In this document: one piece after another, positions 45,964 to 55,609 of the stretch
Layout: every line of letters starts with the position of its first letter
How positions within the stretch are numbered: position 1 is the first letter of the stretch
Assembly: GCA_965204465.1 (NCBI GenBank)
Contig: CBDBES010000002.1
Span: 1,277,341 to 1,341,340, forward strand
Direction of reading: 5' to 3'
DNA length: 64,000 nucleotides
From: CBDBES01 sp965204465
GTDB lineage: Bacteria > Spirochaetota > Leptospiria > Turneriellales > CBDBES01
Translations under genes and position numbers: made by a program
Notes under the pieces: generated by a model
What the model was told of the DNA's origin: nothing
What the model saw: only the letters and a program-made list of their open reading frames with translations
Database searches by the model: none

Positions 45964-46140
45964 CTAATAAGACTCAAAAACAAGTGTTCTTTTCTCTTGC
46001 TCTTGCTTTTGATCACAAGAGAAAAAAGATACTGCCATAAGCAATAGAAAACCTATGTAAAATACCATCCTGTACGATCCTGCATGCAAAACAGCAAAAT
46101 TTTTAAATGAAAATCTTCCATAATTTAAACTTAATCTCAT
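45964..46140 (-). pseudogene. Lipoprotein leader of the subtilase gene, cut off by in-frame TAG
   Basis: AGGAGG at good spacing precedes ATG 46140. The 58 codons encode a leader with hydrophobic core and lipobox (FYIGFLLLMAVSFFSC, then DQKQEQEKRTL) and end in TAG at 45964-45966. Reading on in the same frame leads directly into the subtilase (EKLQTGKMSQS). The simplest view is one gene of about 1620 codons with a single nonsense mutation. Alternatives are amber readthrough or a base error. Confidence 0.8.
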
Positions 46141-46369
46141 AAATATATCCTCCTAAGATATTTTCTACCTTTTAATTAGCCTTCTATTTATTTGCTATTA
46201 GAGTAAGACAAAAGCCTTATTAATTTTAGGGCTAGACTGCCTTTCTTAAGGCAAGAACTATTATTTGATATTTTGTCAACAAAAAAATTTTAAAAAAGTA
46301 AAAAAAATTTAAAAAAAATCCCTACATCTCTACCCCTTTGTCATTTTCTCTGTAAGAGCCTTTCTTTCT
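46141..46369. other. AT-rich leader upstream of subtilase gene
   Basis: Contains long A and T runs (about 46280-46320), unusual even for this AT-rich DNA, and no gene. It probably holds the subtilase promoter, which I cannot define. Confidence 0.35.
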
Positions 46370-46940
46370 GGCAAGAATGCCATTCTATTTTTCTTTCTTT
46401 TTTCACATGGAAGTTCACAGACTTCGTCTGCACAAGCGGCTGGACGGGTTGCCTCCTGTAACCTACAAAACACGGATGTTTTGTAGGGGCAAGCGACCTG
46501 ATAGGATGTCAGGTGCTTGGGGTAAGGTCAGGCAGCCATGTAAAACATCCATGTTTTACATGTAAAAAAAAGAAAGAAACAAAGACCTGTGCCCGTAGGG
46601 TGAAAAAAACCCGCTACTTTGCCATAGAAGTTAGGCTAGTCGTTTACCCTTGTGCCCGAATCAAAACTAGCGGAAGCGGTTTTGATGAGGATATACTAAG
46701 TTTCACGAACGGAAACTTAGTGAAAAACATCCATGTTTTGCATCCATGGCAAAGACGCTCCGTTTCGTAGGCATCCATGCCTGCGTCCTCAAATGATCAT
46801 CTAACCCCAAAAGTAAGCTAGAAAGAAAAAAAAGAAAGACCTATCCCAGTAGAGTAAAAAGAAACAAATGGCCTGTGCTCGTAGGGTGAATATAAAGGAA
46901 GAAAGGCCTGTATCCGTAGGAAGAAAAAAAAGCTTGACTC
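46370..46940. repeat. Dispersed palindromic repeat element, copy B (compound)
   Basis: Several modules of the repeat family lie together: palindromes cctacaaaaca / tgttttgtagg (about 46462-46487), TGTAAAACATccATGTTTTACA (46539-46560), catccatgttttgcatccatg (about 46727-46747), and CCTGTGCCCGTAGGGTG near 46586 with decayed copies near 46880 and 46908. It looks like two or three elements inserted into one another. No coding capacity. Confidence 0.7.
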
Positions 46941-47087
46941 TTTATTTTATATTCATAGAGTGCTAACGATAGCAATGGATATTTTGCAAGGCTGGGGGAT
47001 ATGTGGCCACAGGCTCAACTTGGATTGCGCAATGCAATCCCGTCCAGCCACAATCTAATCGATCATGTATTTCATTAAATAGTTTTA

Positions 47088-47263
47088 AACAAAAGGAGAA
47101 AAAAGCAGATGTAAATGCCAAAGACAATGATGGCGAAACACCTTGGCAAAAGGCACAAGATTCTATATACGACGCAAGTGATAGAAAGGCTGAACTGAAT
47201 TATATAGAGCTAATCCATATACTAAAAGCTCATGGAGGGAATTTTGAGAAAAAAGGCTACTGA
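47088..47263 (+). pseudogene. 3' fragment of an ankyrin gene
   Basis: Encodes KADVNAKDNDGETPWQKAQD and a tail IELIHILKAHGGNF matching the end of the ankyrin protein at 48787 (LIRILKAHGGRF). Upstream codons are unrelated and have no signal peptide. A leftover of another ankyrin gene in the same array. Confidence 0.7.
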
Positions 47264-47335
47264 TTATTGTAGAGATCTATAACATGGATTATATAATGAA
47301 AAAATTATATTAGTATAAGTATGTAGAGGTAGAAA

Positions 47336-48787
47336 TTGGCTCTAATTGATTGTCCAGAGTGTTTACATAAAATAAGTGATAGAGCAAAAGCATGTCCTAA
47401 TTGCGGTATGCCGTCAGAAACTACTAATTCTAAAGAAAATGTTCCTTTTGGTGAAGAACGTAAAAACTTTAGGCAAAATAATAATGAAAAATTTCAAAAT
47501 TATGATCCGAAAAGTAATTCTGACTTATCAAGCGAAGAAAATAGTTTTTTCTTTAAAGTAAAACATCCTTTTAAAGCTGTTGCTCAAAAAGATAAAGTAT
47601 CAGGTTATTTATTATTGCCCTTTTATGTTGCTTTTTCTTTCTATTACTATGCATTCTACATTATATTTTATCCACTGATATTTATCATAGCTCTTATGAG
47701 GGGCAAAAGACATTCTAAAAAGAAAGTAATCGCTTTTGGCTCTCTTTTTTTTCTTTTTCTTTTTCTTTCAACTGAACCAAACAAAGAAAATAAGTTAGTA
47801 CAAGAAAAGCAGAAAAAGATAATAATACCTACTAAAGCTAATGGAACATCTCTACACAAGGCAATAGAGAAAGGCAATATAAATAAGGCAAGGCTTCTGG
47901 TGTCCAAGGGGACAGATGTAAATGCCAAAGATGAGTATGGCAGAACACCTTTACACGCAGCGGTATGGAAAGGTCATATAAAGATGGTAAGACTTCTTAT
48001 ATCCAAGGGTGCGGATGTGAATGCCAGAGATGAGAATGGCTATATACCTTTACACGAGGTAAATAATATACAAATAGCAACACTTCTTATATCCAAGGGG
48101 GCGGATGTAAATGCAAGAGGCAATGATGACTATACACCTTTGCACGATGTAGCAGCGCAAGGTCATACAAAAATAGCCAAGCTTCTTATATCCAAGGGGG
48201 CAGATGTACATGCAAGAGACCAGGCATATACACCTCTGCACTGGGCAGCGGAGAGAGGTCATACAGAGGTAGTAAAATTTCTAATCTCCAAAGGCGCAGA
48301 TGTAAATACAAAAAGCAGAGTAAACACTACACCTCTGGACATTGCAGGAGTGATAGGTCATACAAAGGTAGTAAAATTTCTGATCTCCAAAGGCGCGGAT
48401 GTAAATGCTAGAAGAAATAATGGCGAGACACCTCTGCACTGGGCAAAAAATGTAGATATTACCAGGCTTCTGATCTCCAAAGGCGCGGATGTAAATGCTA
48501 GAAGAAATAATGGCCAGACACCTCTGCACTACTGCTGGGCAAAAAATGTAGATATTACTAGGCTTCTGATCTCCAAGGGTGCGGATGTAAAGGCAAAAGA
48601 TTATAATGGCAGGACACCTTTACACTACGTAACGGATGTAGACATAGCAAGGCTTCTGATCTCCAAAGGCGCAGATGTAAATGCCAAAGACAATGATGGC
48701 GTGACACCTTTGCGCGCGGAACAGGAACGTCCTACCATCAATAGGGAGCTAATCCGTATACTAAAAGCTCATGGAGGCAGATTCTAA
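47336..48787 (+). CDS. Zinc-ribbon, membrane-anchored ankyrin protein
   Basis: 483 residues with an unusual order: an N-terminal zinc ribbon (CPECLHKISDRAKACPNCG), a polar linker, two hydrophobic stretches at about 88-118 and 131-146, then about ten ankyrin repeats ending LIRILKAHGGRF. Several repeats lack the first-helix residues (for example the NVDITRLLISKGADVNARR types), giving 29-30 residue units. Start is TTG with AGAGGTAGAAA upstream. The zinc ribbon should be cytoplasmic; which side the ankyrin domain faces depends on whether one or both hydrophobic segments cross the membrane. Its repeats (SKGADVNA) differ from those of the 3.5-7 kb genes (SKGAKINV), so this is a separate ankyrin family. 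Confidence 0.78.
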   Translation: MALIDCPECLHKISDRAKACPNCGMPSETTNSKENVPFGEERKNFRQNNNEKFQNYDPKSNSDLSSEENSFFFKVKHPFKAVAQKDKVSGYLLLPFYVAFSFYYYAFYIIFYPLIFIIALMRGKRHSKKKVIAFGSLFFLFLFLSTEPNKENKLVQEKQKKIIIPTKANGTSLHKAIEKGNINKARLLVSKGTDVNAKDEYGRTPLHAAVWKGHIKMVRLLISKGADVNARDENGYIPLHEVNNIQIATLLISKGADVNARGNDDYTPLHDVAAQGHTKIAKLLISKGADVHARDQAYTPLHWAAERGHTEVVKFLISKGADVNTKSRVNTTPLDIAGVIGHTKVVKFLISKGADVNARRNNGETPLHWAKNVDITRLLISKGADVNARRNNGQTPLHYCWAKNVDITRLLISKGADVKAKDYNGRTPLHYVTDVDIARLLISKGADVNAKDNDGVTPLRAEQERPTINRELIRILKAHGGRF

Positions 48788-49078
48788 ATAGAGTTTTTAA
48801 ATCATTACGAAGGCATAGCCTACATTCAATTTTGCGCCCCCCCTTCATTTCTTTTCATTTCTTAATGCTGCTTCTTAGCTAATACAAGAATTTTTATTTA
48901 CAGCATTCAATCCCTCTGTGGGGGTATATTCAATTTATCCCCTTCTAAGAAAACCATCAAGGCAGAGTTTGGGGCTGTACAGAAAAGACTGGAGGACTAT
49001 GTAAAATCTCTCTTGACAACGGCTAGCGAATTAAAATTTACGCAAGAGGGTTCGATAATATTGTTTAAGGAGTTTATC

Positions 49079-50389
49079 ATGAGAAAAATTTTATTATTTC
49101 TATTTTACTTTATTTTATCAAATCTTTTAATACATATAACAGTCAATTCATGTAGCACAATAAATGTAAATACCAGAGATAAATACAACAATACACCTTT
49201 GCACGTAGCAGCAAAAGAGGGTAATATAAACATGGCGAGGCTTCTACTATCCAAGGGGGCGGATGTAAAGGCAAAAAACAATTCGGGCAACACGCCTTTA
49301 CACTGGGCAGCTAAGATAGGTTTTACAGACATAGCGAGGCTTCTACTATCCAAGGGGGCGGATGTAAATGCAAGAAATGAATTCGGCAAAACGCCTTTAC
49401 ACTGGGCAACAAGAAGGAGTAATATAGACATAGCGAGGCTTCTACTATCCAAGGGGGCGGATGCAAATATAAGAGATGAATTCGGCAAAACGCCTTTACA
49501 CTGGGCAACAAGAAGGAGTAATATAGACATAGCGAGGCTTCTACTATCCAAGGGGGCGGATGCAAATATAAGAGATGAATTCGGTAACACGCCTTTACAC
49601 GGGGCAATTAAGAATAATTATACAGACACAGCGAGATTTCTCATATCCAATGGTGCGGATGTAAATGCAAGAGATGAAAATGACACTACACTTTTGCACT
49701 GGGCAATTAAGAATAATCATACAGACACAGCGAGATTTCTCATATCCAATGGTGCGGATGTAAATGCAAGAGATAAGAGAGGTTGGACATCTTTACACTG
49801 GGCAGCTTGGAAAGATTATACAGACATAGTAAGGCTTCTAGTATCCAAGGGGGCGGATGCAAAGGCAAAAGACAAGGACGGCAGCACGCCTTTACACGGG
49901 GCAAGCAGCGTAGACATAGCGAGGCTTCTAATATCCAAAGGGGCGGATGTAAATGCAAGAGACAAGGACGGCACCACGCCTTTATATTCGGCAGCTTTAA
50001 TAGGTCATACAGACATAGCAAGGCTTCTAGTATCCAAGGGTGCGGATGTAAATCCTAAATTTTGGCCTTGGGGTACACCTTTGCACTGGACAGCTGGGGT
50101 AGGTCATACAGACACAGCAAGGTTTCTATTGTCCAAAGGGGCTAATATAAATGCAAGAGATAAGGAGGGTAATACACCGTTGCACTATGCAGCCTATGCA
50201 AATCAAGATATGGTAAGTCTTCTGATATTCAAGGGGGCGGATGTAAATGCAAAAAACAAGTACGGTAATACACCTTTTCACTTAGGGCTTAGCCCTAAAA
50301 TGATTCGACAGAGACTCATGATAAATTATAGGAGTCATCTATATAGATTAAATAAATTAAAGAAAATGAAAGCTTCTGACAGAAACTAA
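49079..50389 (+). CDS. Ankyrin repeat lipoprotein
   Basis: Start chosen at ATG 49079, which has AAGGAG eight bases upstream; the TTG at 49013 belongs to a TTGACA that could be a -35 element. The leader ILLFLFYFILSNLLIHITVN ends in SCS, a plausible lipobox. About 11 ankyrin repeats plus a degenerate one follow (TPLHWATRRSNIDIARLLLS, with repeats 3 and 4 identical), then a basic C-terminal tail (RQRLMINYRSHLYRLNKLKK). It shares the SKGADVNAR repeat type with the zinc-ribbon ankyrin gene upstream. Likely lipid-anchored outside the cytoplasm. Confidence 0.78.
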   Translation: MRKILLFLFYFILSNLLIHITVNSCSTINVNTRDKYNNTPLHVAAKEGNINMARLLLSKGADVKAKNNSGNTPLHWAAKIGFTDIARLLLSKGADVNARNEFGKTPLHWATRRSNIDIARLLLSKGADANIRDEFGKTPLHWATRRSNIDIARLLLSKGADANIRDEFGNTPLHGAIKNNYTDTARFLISNGADVNARDENDTTLLHWAIKNNHTDTARFLISNGADVNARDKRGWTSLHWAAWKDYTDIVRLLVSKGADAKAKDKDGSTPLHGASSVDIARLLISKGADVNARDKDGTTPLYSAALIGHTDIARLLVSKGADVNPKFWPWGTPLHWTAGVGHTDTARFLLSKGANINARDKEGNTPLHYAAYANQDMVSLLIFKGADVNAKNKYGNTPFHLGLSPKMIRQRLMINYRSHLYRLNKLKKMKASDRN

Positions 50390-50463
50390 TTATTACTTAT
50401 AGGGGTTATCTATATAGAGTTAGCTATGCATTTAGGTCTTCTTTACACCGATCAGTTTCACAA

Positions 50464-50549
50464 GTGGCGATACTCCTTTACATGAGGCATCTCAAAAAAA
50501 CAGTATGGAAATGATAAAAATATTGAATGATCACGGAGGTAAATTTTGA
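50464..50549 (+). pseudogene. C-terminal ankyrin remnant
   Basis: Encodes SGDTPLHEASQKNSMEMIKI-LNDHGGKF and a stop. It is the last repeat of an ankyrin gene whose body is gone. The 50390-50463 spacer shows nothing. Confidence 0.7.
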
Positions 50550-50850
50550 ATGGATTCTCACTTTAAATAGCGCAGACAATGGGATAATGATCACCCTTTC
50601 TTACAAAGGTACAGGCTCTATAGTCAAATCAGAATATACATTCAACCAGCTTACTAGCATACCAACCAGCTTGAATGTATCAGGACAATTAAAAACAAGA
50701 AATATAAACATCGTAGATTCATTGGCTCCCGTAGGTAAAGTGGTAGCCTATATGCCAGGATATTTCTCTGGAGGCAATGGCAGTCCATTCTACATAAAAG
50801 AAGGAAGTAATAGCATAGCAAACGCCAAAAGGTTTCTACCCCCTAACTGA
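50550..50850 (+). pseudogene. Unrecognised gene 3' fragment
   Basis: An open frame reading WILTLNSADNGIMITLSYKG, then YTFNQLTSIPTSLNVSG, FSGGNGSPFYIKEGSN and ending FLPPN. Composition suggests an exported beta-rich protein. It has no independent start: the nearest ATG (50527) overlaps the ankyrin remnant. Probably the tail of a deleted gene. Confidence 0.4.
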
Positions 50851-50963
50851 AAATTATGCGATGGGACATCCCCCAATGATCCACAAAGCCCTATATTCAA
50901 TTCATCAAATAAACATGTACCCTACCTGTTAGGCAATCGTTTCTTGCGAGGGAGTAATTATGC

Positions 50964-50990
50964 GGGGGGGGGGGGGGGGGGGGGGGGGGG
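50964..50990 (+). repeat. 27-nt poly-G tract
   Basis: Twenty-seven consecutive G residues exactly at the left edge of the duplicated RND segment. The intact gene has only gggggcgggggg at this place (about 54795-54806). Confidence 0.85.
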
Positions 50991-51789
50991 ATATATCAAT
51001 TTCATTAAAAATCTGCCTATTCAAAATAGAAATAACTTACTAGTGGATCTGGAAGAATTCGTAAGCGGAGACATACGTCCTGCAAAGAGCGACATTAAGC
51101 ATCTGAATCACAAACGCACCACAACTGTTTATGGAAATCTGGATGTCAATAAGATCAGTGGTGATCAGATAATATCTATGGTAAAAGATAAATTCAAGGG
51201 AGACACTGATCATAGCATTCATTTTGCAGGCCAACCCATAGAACAGAGTAAAATTTTTGGTAATGTGGGAGGCGCCGCTCTCATTGCCATACTCGGAGTG
51301 TATATCATTATGAGTTTGGTATTCAATTCACTTAGCCAGCCTTTGATCATCATTCTATCCATTCCATTAGGCTTGATCGGAATTGCATTCGCCGCACTAA
51401 CTCATGGGGCACCTATGTCATTATTTGCAGGTATTGCTATGGTCGGTTTAACAGGGGTAGTTGTAAATGATGCGATCGTGATGGTACATACCATTAAAGA
51501 GAAAAGTCAAAAGAAGTTCGACGATACCACTATTTTAGAAGGCGCCGTCGCCAGACTAAGGCCCATTCTACTAACAACAGTCACTACCATTATGGGGGTA
51601 ATTCCCACTGCTTATGGGATTGGTGGAACGGATCCATTCATTTCACAAATGTGCCTCTTTCTAGGATATGGTCTTCTTTTTTCTACTCTCACTATGCTTC
51701 TTTTCATACCTACCCTATTTTCAGTCATGATCAGATCCAGCCTGTATTTCAAACGGTTTTCTAAGTTATTTTTTCGGACAGATGCTTAA
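50991..51789 (+). pseudogene. 3' quarter of RND pump gene, duplicated fragment
   Basis: Matches residues about 765-1030 of the RND protein at 52514-55609 with few changes (INFIKNLPIQNRNNLLVDLE, GLTGVVVNDAIVMVHTIKEK, LRPILLTTVTTIMGVIPTAY). It lacks the first three quarters, including the proton-relay Asp pair of helix 4, so it cannot pump. The join to unrelated DNA is the poly-G tract. Confidence 0.9.
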
Positions 51790-52200
51790 TGCCGCTATTC
51801 CGGGAGACGCCGTCGCCAGACTAAGGCCCATTATACTTACAAAACAGCCACCACTATTATGGGTTACAAAGCAAGCTAAAAATAGGGGGTATACATAAAA
51901 ATAGAACGCCATTCCACTATAGTTTCACCCTACGGGCACAGGTCTTTCTTTTTTTTATGGAAAAAAAGAAAGAAACAAAGACCTGTGCCCGTAGGGTGAA
52001 AAAAACCCGCTATATCGACATGGAAATTAGGCTGGGTGGGTTACATCCTGTAACCAATCCCCAGCCTTGCAAAACATCCATGTTTTGCATCCATGTCGAT
52101 AACGCTCCGTTCTGCAGGCATCCTTGCCTGCGTACCCAACCGCTCGTCTCTCCCATAAGTAAGCTAGAAGAAGACAATAAGGGAAAAAAGATCTGCATCC
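51790..52200. repeat. RND-gene scrap followed by palindromic repeat element, copy C
   Basis: 51800-51880 repeats an internal piece of the RND gene (gccagactaaggcccatta), as also happens after the intact copy at 55640-55720. Next comes a long inverted repeat: CACCCTACGGGCACAGG with T-rich continuation (about 51926-51957) faces its complement at about 51962-52000. The gcaaaacatccatgttttgc palindrome lies near 52069. Nothing coding. Confidence 0.7.
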
Positions 52201-52513
52201 GTAAATGAGAAGCAGCAAAATTCAAGGCAACTGTCCACTTTTCTTTACCATGATAAAGAACCAACGGAATCACTGCGTATTTTTTAACTTCTGACCAATA
52301 TTTAATGACAGCTCCACCCCTCTTTCATATTTCATTTCTTCTTTCATTTTTCAAAAATTACTTTGCTACCCATTTCACCCTACGGGCACAGGTTTTCCAT
52401 AAAAAAAGAAAGAAAGATAACTATTCAAGTAGAAGTAAAAAAAGACTAGACTAGATATGAAGAAAGAAAGGTTAGCAATATAGGCTTGTTTCTGTTATTT
52501 ACGATCCAATAAT
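52201..52513. other. Spacer upstream of RND gene with partial repeat copy D
   Basis: Holds another CACCCTACGGGCACAGG module at about 52376-52392 followed by an A-rich run. No gene and no clear promoter. Confidence 0.45.
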
Positions 52514-55500
52514 ATGTCTAGTCTGATTAAATTTTTTTTAGACCGCCCCCTACTGGTGAAGATGATCATCTTATCTGTGGCCATATTGGGGATAAAAAGT
52601 ATATATGATATCCAAAAAGAAGGTTTCCCCAATATTACCTTTAAACAAGTATTCATCACCACCATTTACCCAGGAGCATCCGCAATTGATGTAGAAGCGA
52701 ATGTCACCAGAACCATTGAAGAAGAGCTTAAAGAAGTTACTGGTATTCAGAAACTCACCTCCACTTCTCAAGATGGCATTTCTACGATCGTTGCGGAAGT
52801 AGATGAAAATGCAACTGATGATGAACTCAAGACGATCTATGATGATATTGATTCTGTGGTTTCTCAAATAGACGATCTACCCCCAGACCTGGATGGCAGA
52901 CCAGTTTTGGACCTATTAACATCTGGCGATCTACCCATAATAGAGATTGCTCTTTCCGGGGAATTCAAAGACTTAAAAAAGTTTGCCGATCATCTAAAAG
53001 AAAGGATAAATGCCATTCCAGAGGTAACCCAAGTAGATACCATTGGTTTACCGGATGATGAAGTTCATATTCTGGTAGATCCAAAATTAGCCAAGCGCTA
53101 TCAGATCGGTCTGCGTTCTATTGCAAATTCCATCCGGGCCCGTAATCTGGAAGGCTCTGGAGGTACCCTGGAATCTTTTCTTTCGGAAAAAAAAGTAGTT
53201 TCAGTAAACAAATTCAATCATCCTCAAGATGTACTGAACACTTATCTAAGAGTCTCTGATCTGGGGCATGCACTGCAATTAAAAAAATTGGCTAAGGTGA
53301 AAATAGTTCCTAAAGAGACGAACCTGAGAGTGAGGAACAACGGCAAGCTTGGAATTTCTCTTTTAATTACCAAGAATGACAAGGAAGATATTATAGAGAC
53401 CATAGATAAGGTCAAAGGGGTGGTTAAAGAAGTTAAAAAACCAGAGGGGGTGGGTTTAACCTATTTAAATGACCAATCTCAACTGACTCGTAACAGACTT
53501 AAACTTGTATCTAGCAATGCTCTGCTTGGTTTTGCTTTAGTGTTGATCATTCTTTTTCTGGTATTTGACTGGAGGATAGCCATTTGGACTGCTTTCGGTA
53601 TACCTTTCTCTTTTCTGGGTGCTTTTATTTTATTGAGTACAACAGATGAGACTCTGAATATGCTTACGCTGGGTGGCTTTATCATTGTACTGGGAATGCT
53701 AGTTGACGATGCTATTGTAGTAGCAGAAAATATTCAGTCTAAGCGTGAAAGAGGAATGGAATCTTACCAGGCATGCGTTCAGGGGGTAGGGGAAATTTGG
53801 CTACCCGTTTTATCGGCTTCTTTAACTACCATGATCGCATTTACTCCCATGCTCTCATTTGGAGGGCTTCCAGGGCAGTTCATCTATATTGTTCCATTGA
53901 TCGTCGTGTTAGCATTAGCAGTGTCCCTATTCGATTCTTATTTTATACTGCCTGCTCATCTATTGCATTCAGGACATACAAAACAAAAAGGGAGATCCGA
54001 TAAAAAGGAATTCATCCTCAAAATGGAAAATACATATAAAAGAATATTGAGTATGGCTCTAAGAAATAAGGCTGTTGTTATACTGGCATTTGTTGCATTG
54101 TTTGTATTGACCATTCTATGTGCTAATCTTTTCATTAGAAAAGAAGCCTTCCCACAAGAGGCTGCGGAAGGGTTTAATATTCAATATCGTCTGGATAAGG
54201 GCGCTAGCTTTGATAAGAACGCTCAGTCTGCCAAGCAAATGGAAGAGCATTTGATAAAATTGCCAAAGGAAGAACTCATTGGTTTTAGCGCCAGAATGGG
54301 CACTCAATCCACTGCTAGCAATACTGAGAGAGGATCGCAACATAATATAGGTATCATATTTGTTTATCTTACCCCTTATTCGGAAAGAGACCGAACCGCC
54401 CAGGAGATCATAGACGATCTGCGTTTAAAATTTAGTCAAGACAAAATATTAAAGGGACAAGTAGATCTATCATTTGAATTGCTCAGAATAGGCCCTCCCT
54501 TGGGAAAACCGTTTGAAATACAGGTAGCATCTTATGACGATGAACTCCGCAGAAAAAAAGTAGATGAAATTAAAGAATTTGCTCGTTCCATAGATGGCGT
54601 ATTTGAAGTGGAGGATGATGATCTGCCAGGCAAAGATGAACTGAATGTAAAGATCAATCATAAGACTCTAAGCCAGGCTGGACTAAGCATAGAAGACATA
54701 TTGCAGACCCTACGGATCGCATTCGATGGCCAGGTGGTGACCAATATGGTAGACATGGATAAGACCCTTGATTTTAGGTTACGCTTGGATGAATGGGGGC
54801 GGGGGGATATCAATTTCATTAAAAATCTGCCTATTCAAAATAGAAATAACTTACTAGTGGATCTGGAAGAATTCGTAAGCGGAGACATACGTCCTTCAAA
54901 GAGCGACATCAAGCATCTGAATCACAAACGCACCACAACTGTTTATGGAAATCTGGATGTTAATAAGATCAGTGGTGATCAGATAATATTTATGGTAAAA
55001 GATAAATTCAAGGGAGACGCAGACCATAGCATTTATTTTGCAGGCCAACCCGTAGAACAGGGTAAAATTTTTGGTAATGTGGGAGGCGCCGCTCTCATTG
55101 CCATACTCGGAGTGTATATCATTATCAGTTTGGTATTTAATTCACTTAGCCAGCCTTTGATCATCATTCTAGCCATTCCATTAGGTCTGATCGGAATTGT
55201 ATTCGCCGCACTAACTCATGGGGCCCCTTTGTCATTATTTGCAGGTATTGCTATGGTAGGCTTAACAGGGGTAGTCGTAAATGATTCGATCGTGATGGTA
55301 CATACCATTAAAGAAAAAAGTCAAAAGAAGTTCGATGATACCACTATTATGGAAGGCGCCATCGCCAGACTAAGGCCCATTATACTCACAACAGCTACTA
55401 CTATCATGGGAGTAATTCCCACTGCTTATGGCATTGGTGGAACGGATCCATTCATTTCACAAATGTGTCTCTTTTTAGGATATGGTCTTCTTTTTTCTAC

Positions 55501-55609
55501 TCTAACTATGCTATTTTTCATACCTACCCTATTTTCAGTCATGATCAGATCCAGCCTGTATTTCAAACGGCTTTCTAAGTTATTTTTTCGGACAGACACT
55601 AAAGGATGA
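52514..55609 (+). CDS. RND-family multidrug/export pump
   Basis: Proton-driven inner-membrane pump of the AcrB/MdtB type (HAE family), 1031 residues, full length. Twelve predicted helices. The N-terminus FFLDRPLLVKMIILSVAI fits. The helix-4 proton-relay pair is in GMLVDDAIVVAEN (about residue 400), with the second-half counterpart GLTGVVVNDSIVMVH. Two large periplasmic loops are present (PGASAIDVEANVTRTIEEEL for the first). No adaptor or outer-membrane channel gene is adjacent, so partners must be elsewhere. The last quarter is duplicated upstream at 50991-51789. Substrate unknown; heavy-metal type is less likely because the CzcA motifs are not evident. Confidence 0.88.
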   Translation: MSSLIKFFLDRPLLVKMIILSVAILGIKSIYDIQKEGFPNITFKQVFITTIYPGASAIDVEANVTRTIEEELKEVTGIQKLTSTSQDGISTIVAEVDENATDDELKTIYDDIDSVVSQIDDLPPDLDGRPVLDLLTSGDLPIIEIALSGEFKDLKKFADHLKERINAIPEVTQVDTIGLPDDEVHILVDPKLAKRYQIGLRSIANSIRARNLEGSGGTLESFLSEKKVVSVNKFNHPQDVLNTYLRVSDLGHALQLKKLAKVKIVPKETNLRVRNNGKLGISLLITKNDKEDIIETIDKVKGVVKEVKKPEGVGLTYLNDQSQLTRNRLKLVSSNALLGFALVLIILFLVFDWRIAIWTAFGIPFSFLGAFILLSTTDETLNMLTLGGFIIVLGMLVDDAIVVAENIQSKRERGMESYQACVQGVGEIWLPVLSASLTTMIAFTPMLSFGGLPGQFIYIVPLIVVLALAVSLFDSYFILPAHLLHSGHTKQKGRSDKKEFILKMENTYKRILSMALRNKAVVILAFVALFVLTILCANLFIRKEAFPQEAAEGFNIQYRLDKGASFDKNAQSAKQMEEHLIKLPKEELIGFSARMGTQSTASNTERGSQHNIGIIFVYLTPYSERDRTAQEIIDDLRLKFSQDKILKGQVDLSFELLRIGPPLGKPFEIQVASYDDELRRKKVDEIKEFARSIDGVFEVEDDDLPGKDELNVKINHKTLSQAGLSIEDILQTLRIAFDGQVVTNMVDMDKTLDFRLRLDEWGRGDINFIKNLPIQNRNNLLVDLEEFVSGDIRPSKSDIKHLNHKRTTTVYGNLDVNKISGDQIIFMVKDKFKGDADHSIYFAGQPVEQGKIFGNVGGAALIAILGVYIIISLVFNSLSQPLIIILAIPLGLIGIVFAALTHGAPLSLFAGIAMVGLTGVVVNDSIVMVHTIKEKSQKKFDDTTIMEGAIARLRPIILTTATTIMGVIPTAYGIGGTDPFISQMCLFLGYGLLFSTLTMLFFIPTLFSVMIRSSLYFKRLSKLFFRTDTKG

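Noticed and set aside
46377..46770. Open frames within the palindromic repeat region
   Set aside because: Short, low-complexity, and they shift with the repeat modules; similar frames appear in every copy of the repeat.
49105..50058. Several long open frames antisense to the ankyrin gene
   Set aside because: They reproduce the 99-bp periodicity of the ankyrin repeats in the wrong frames and have no independent coding signal.
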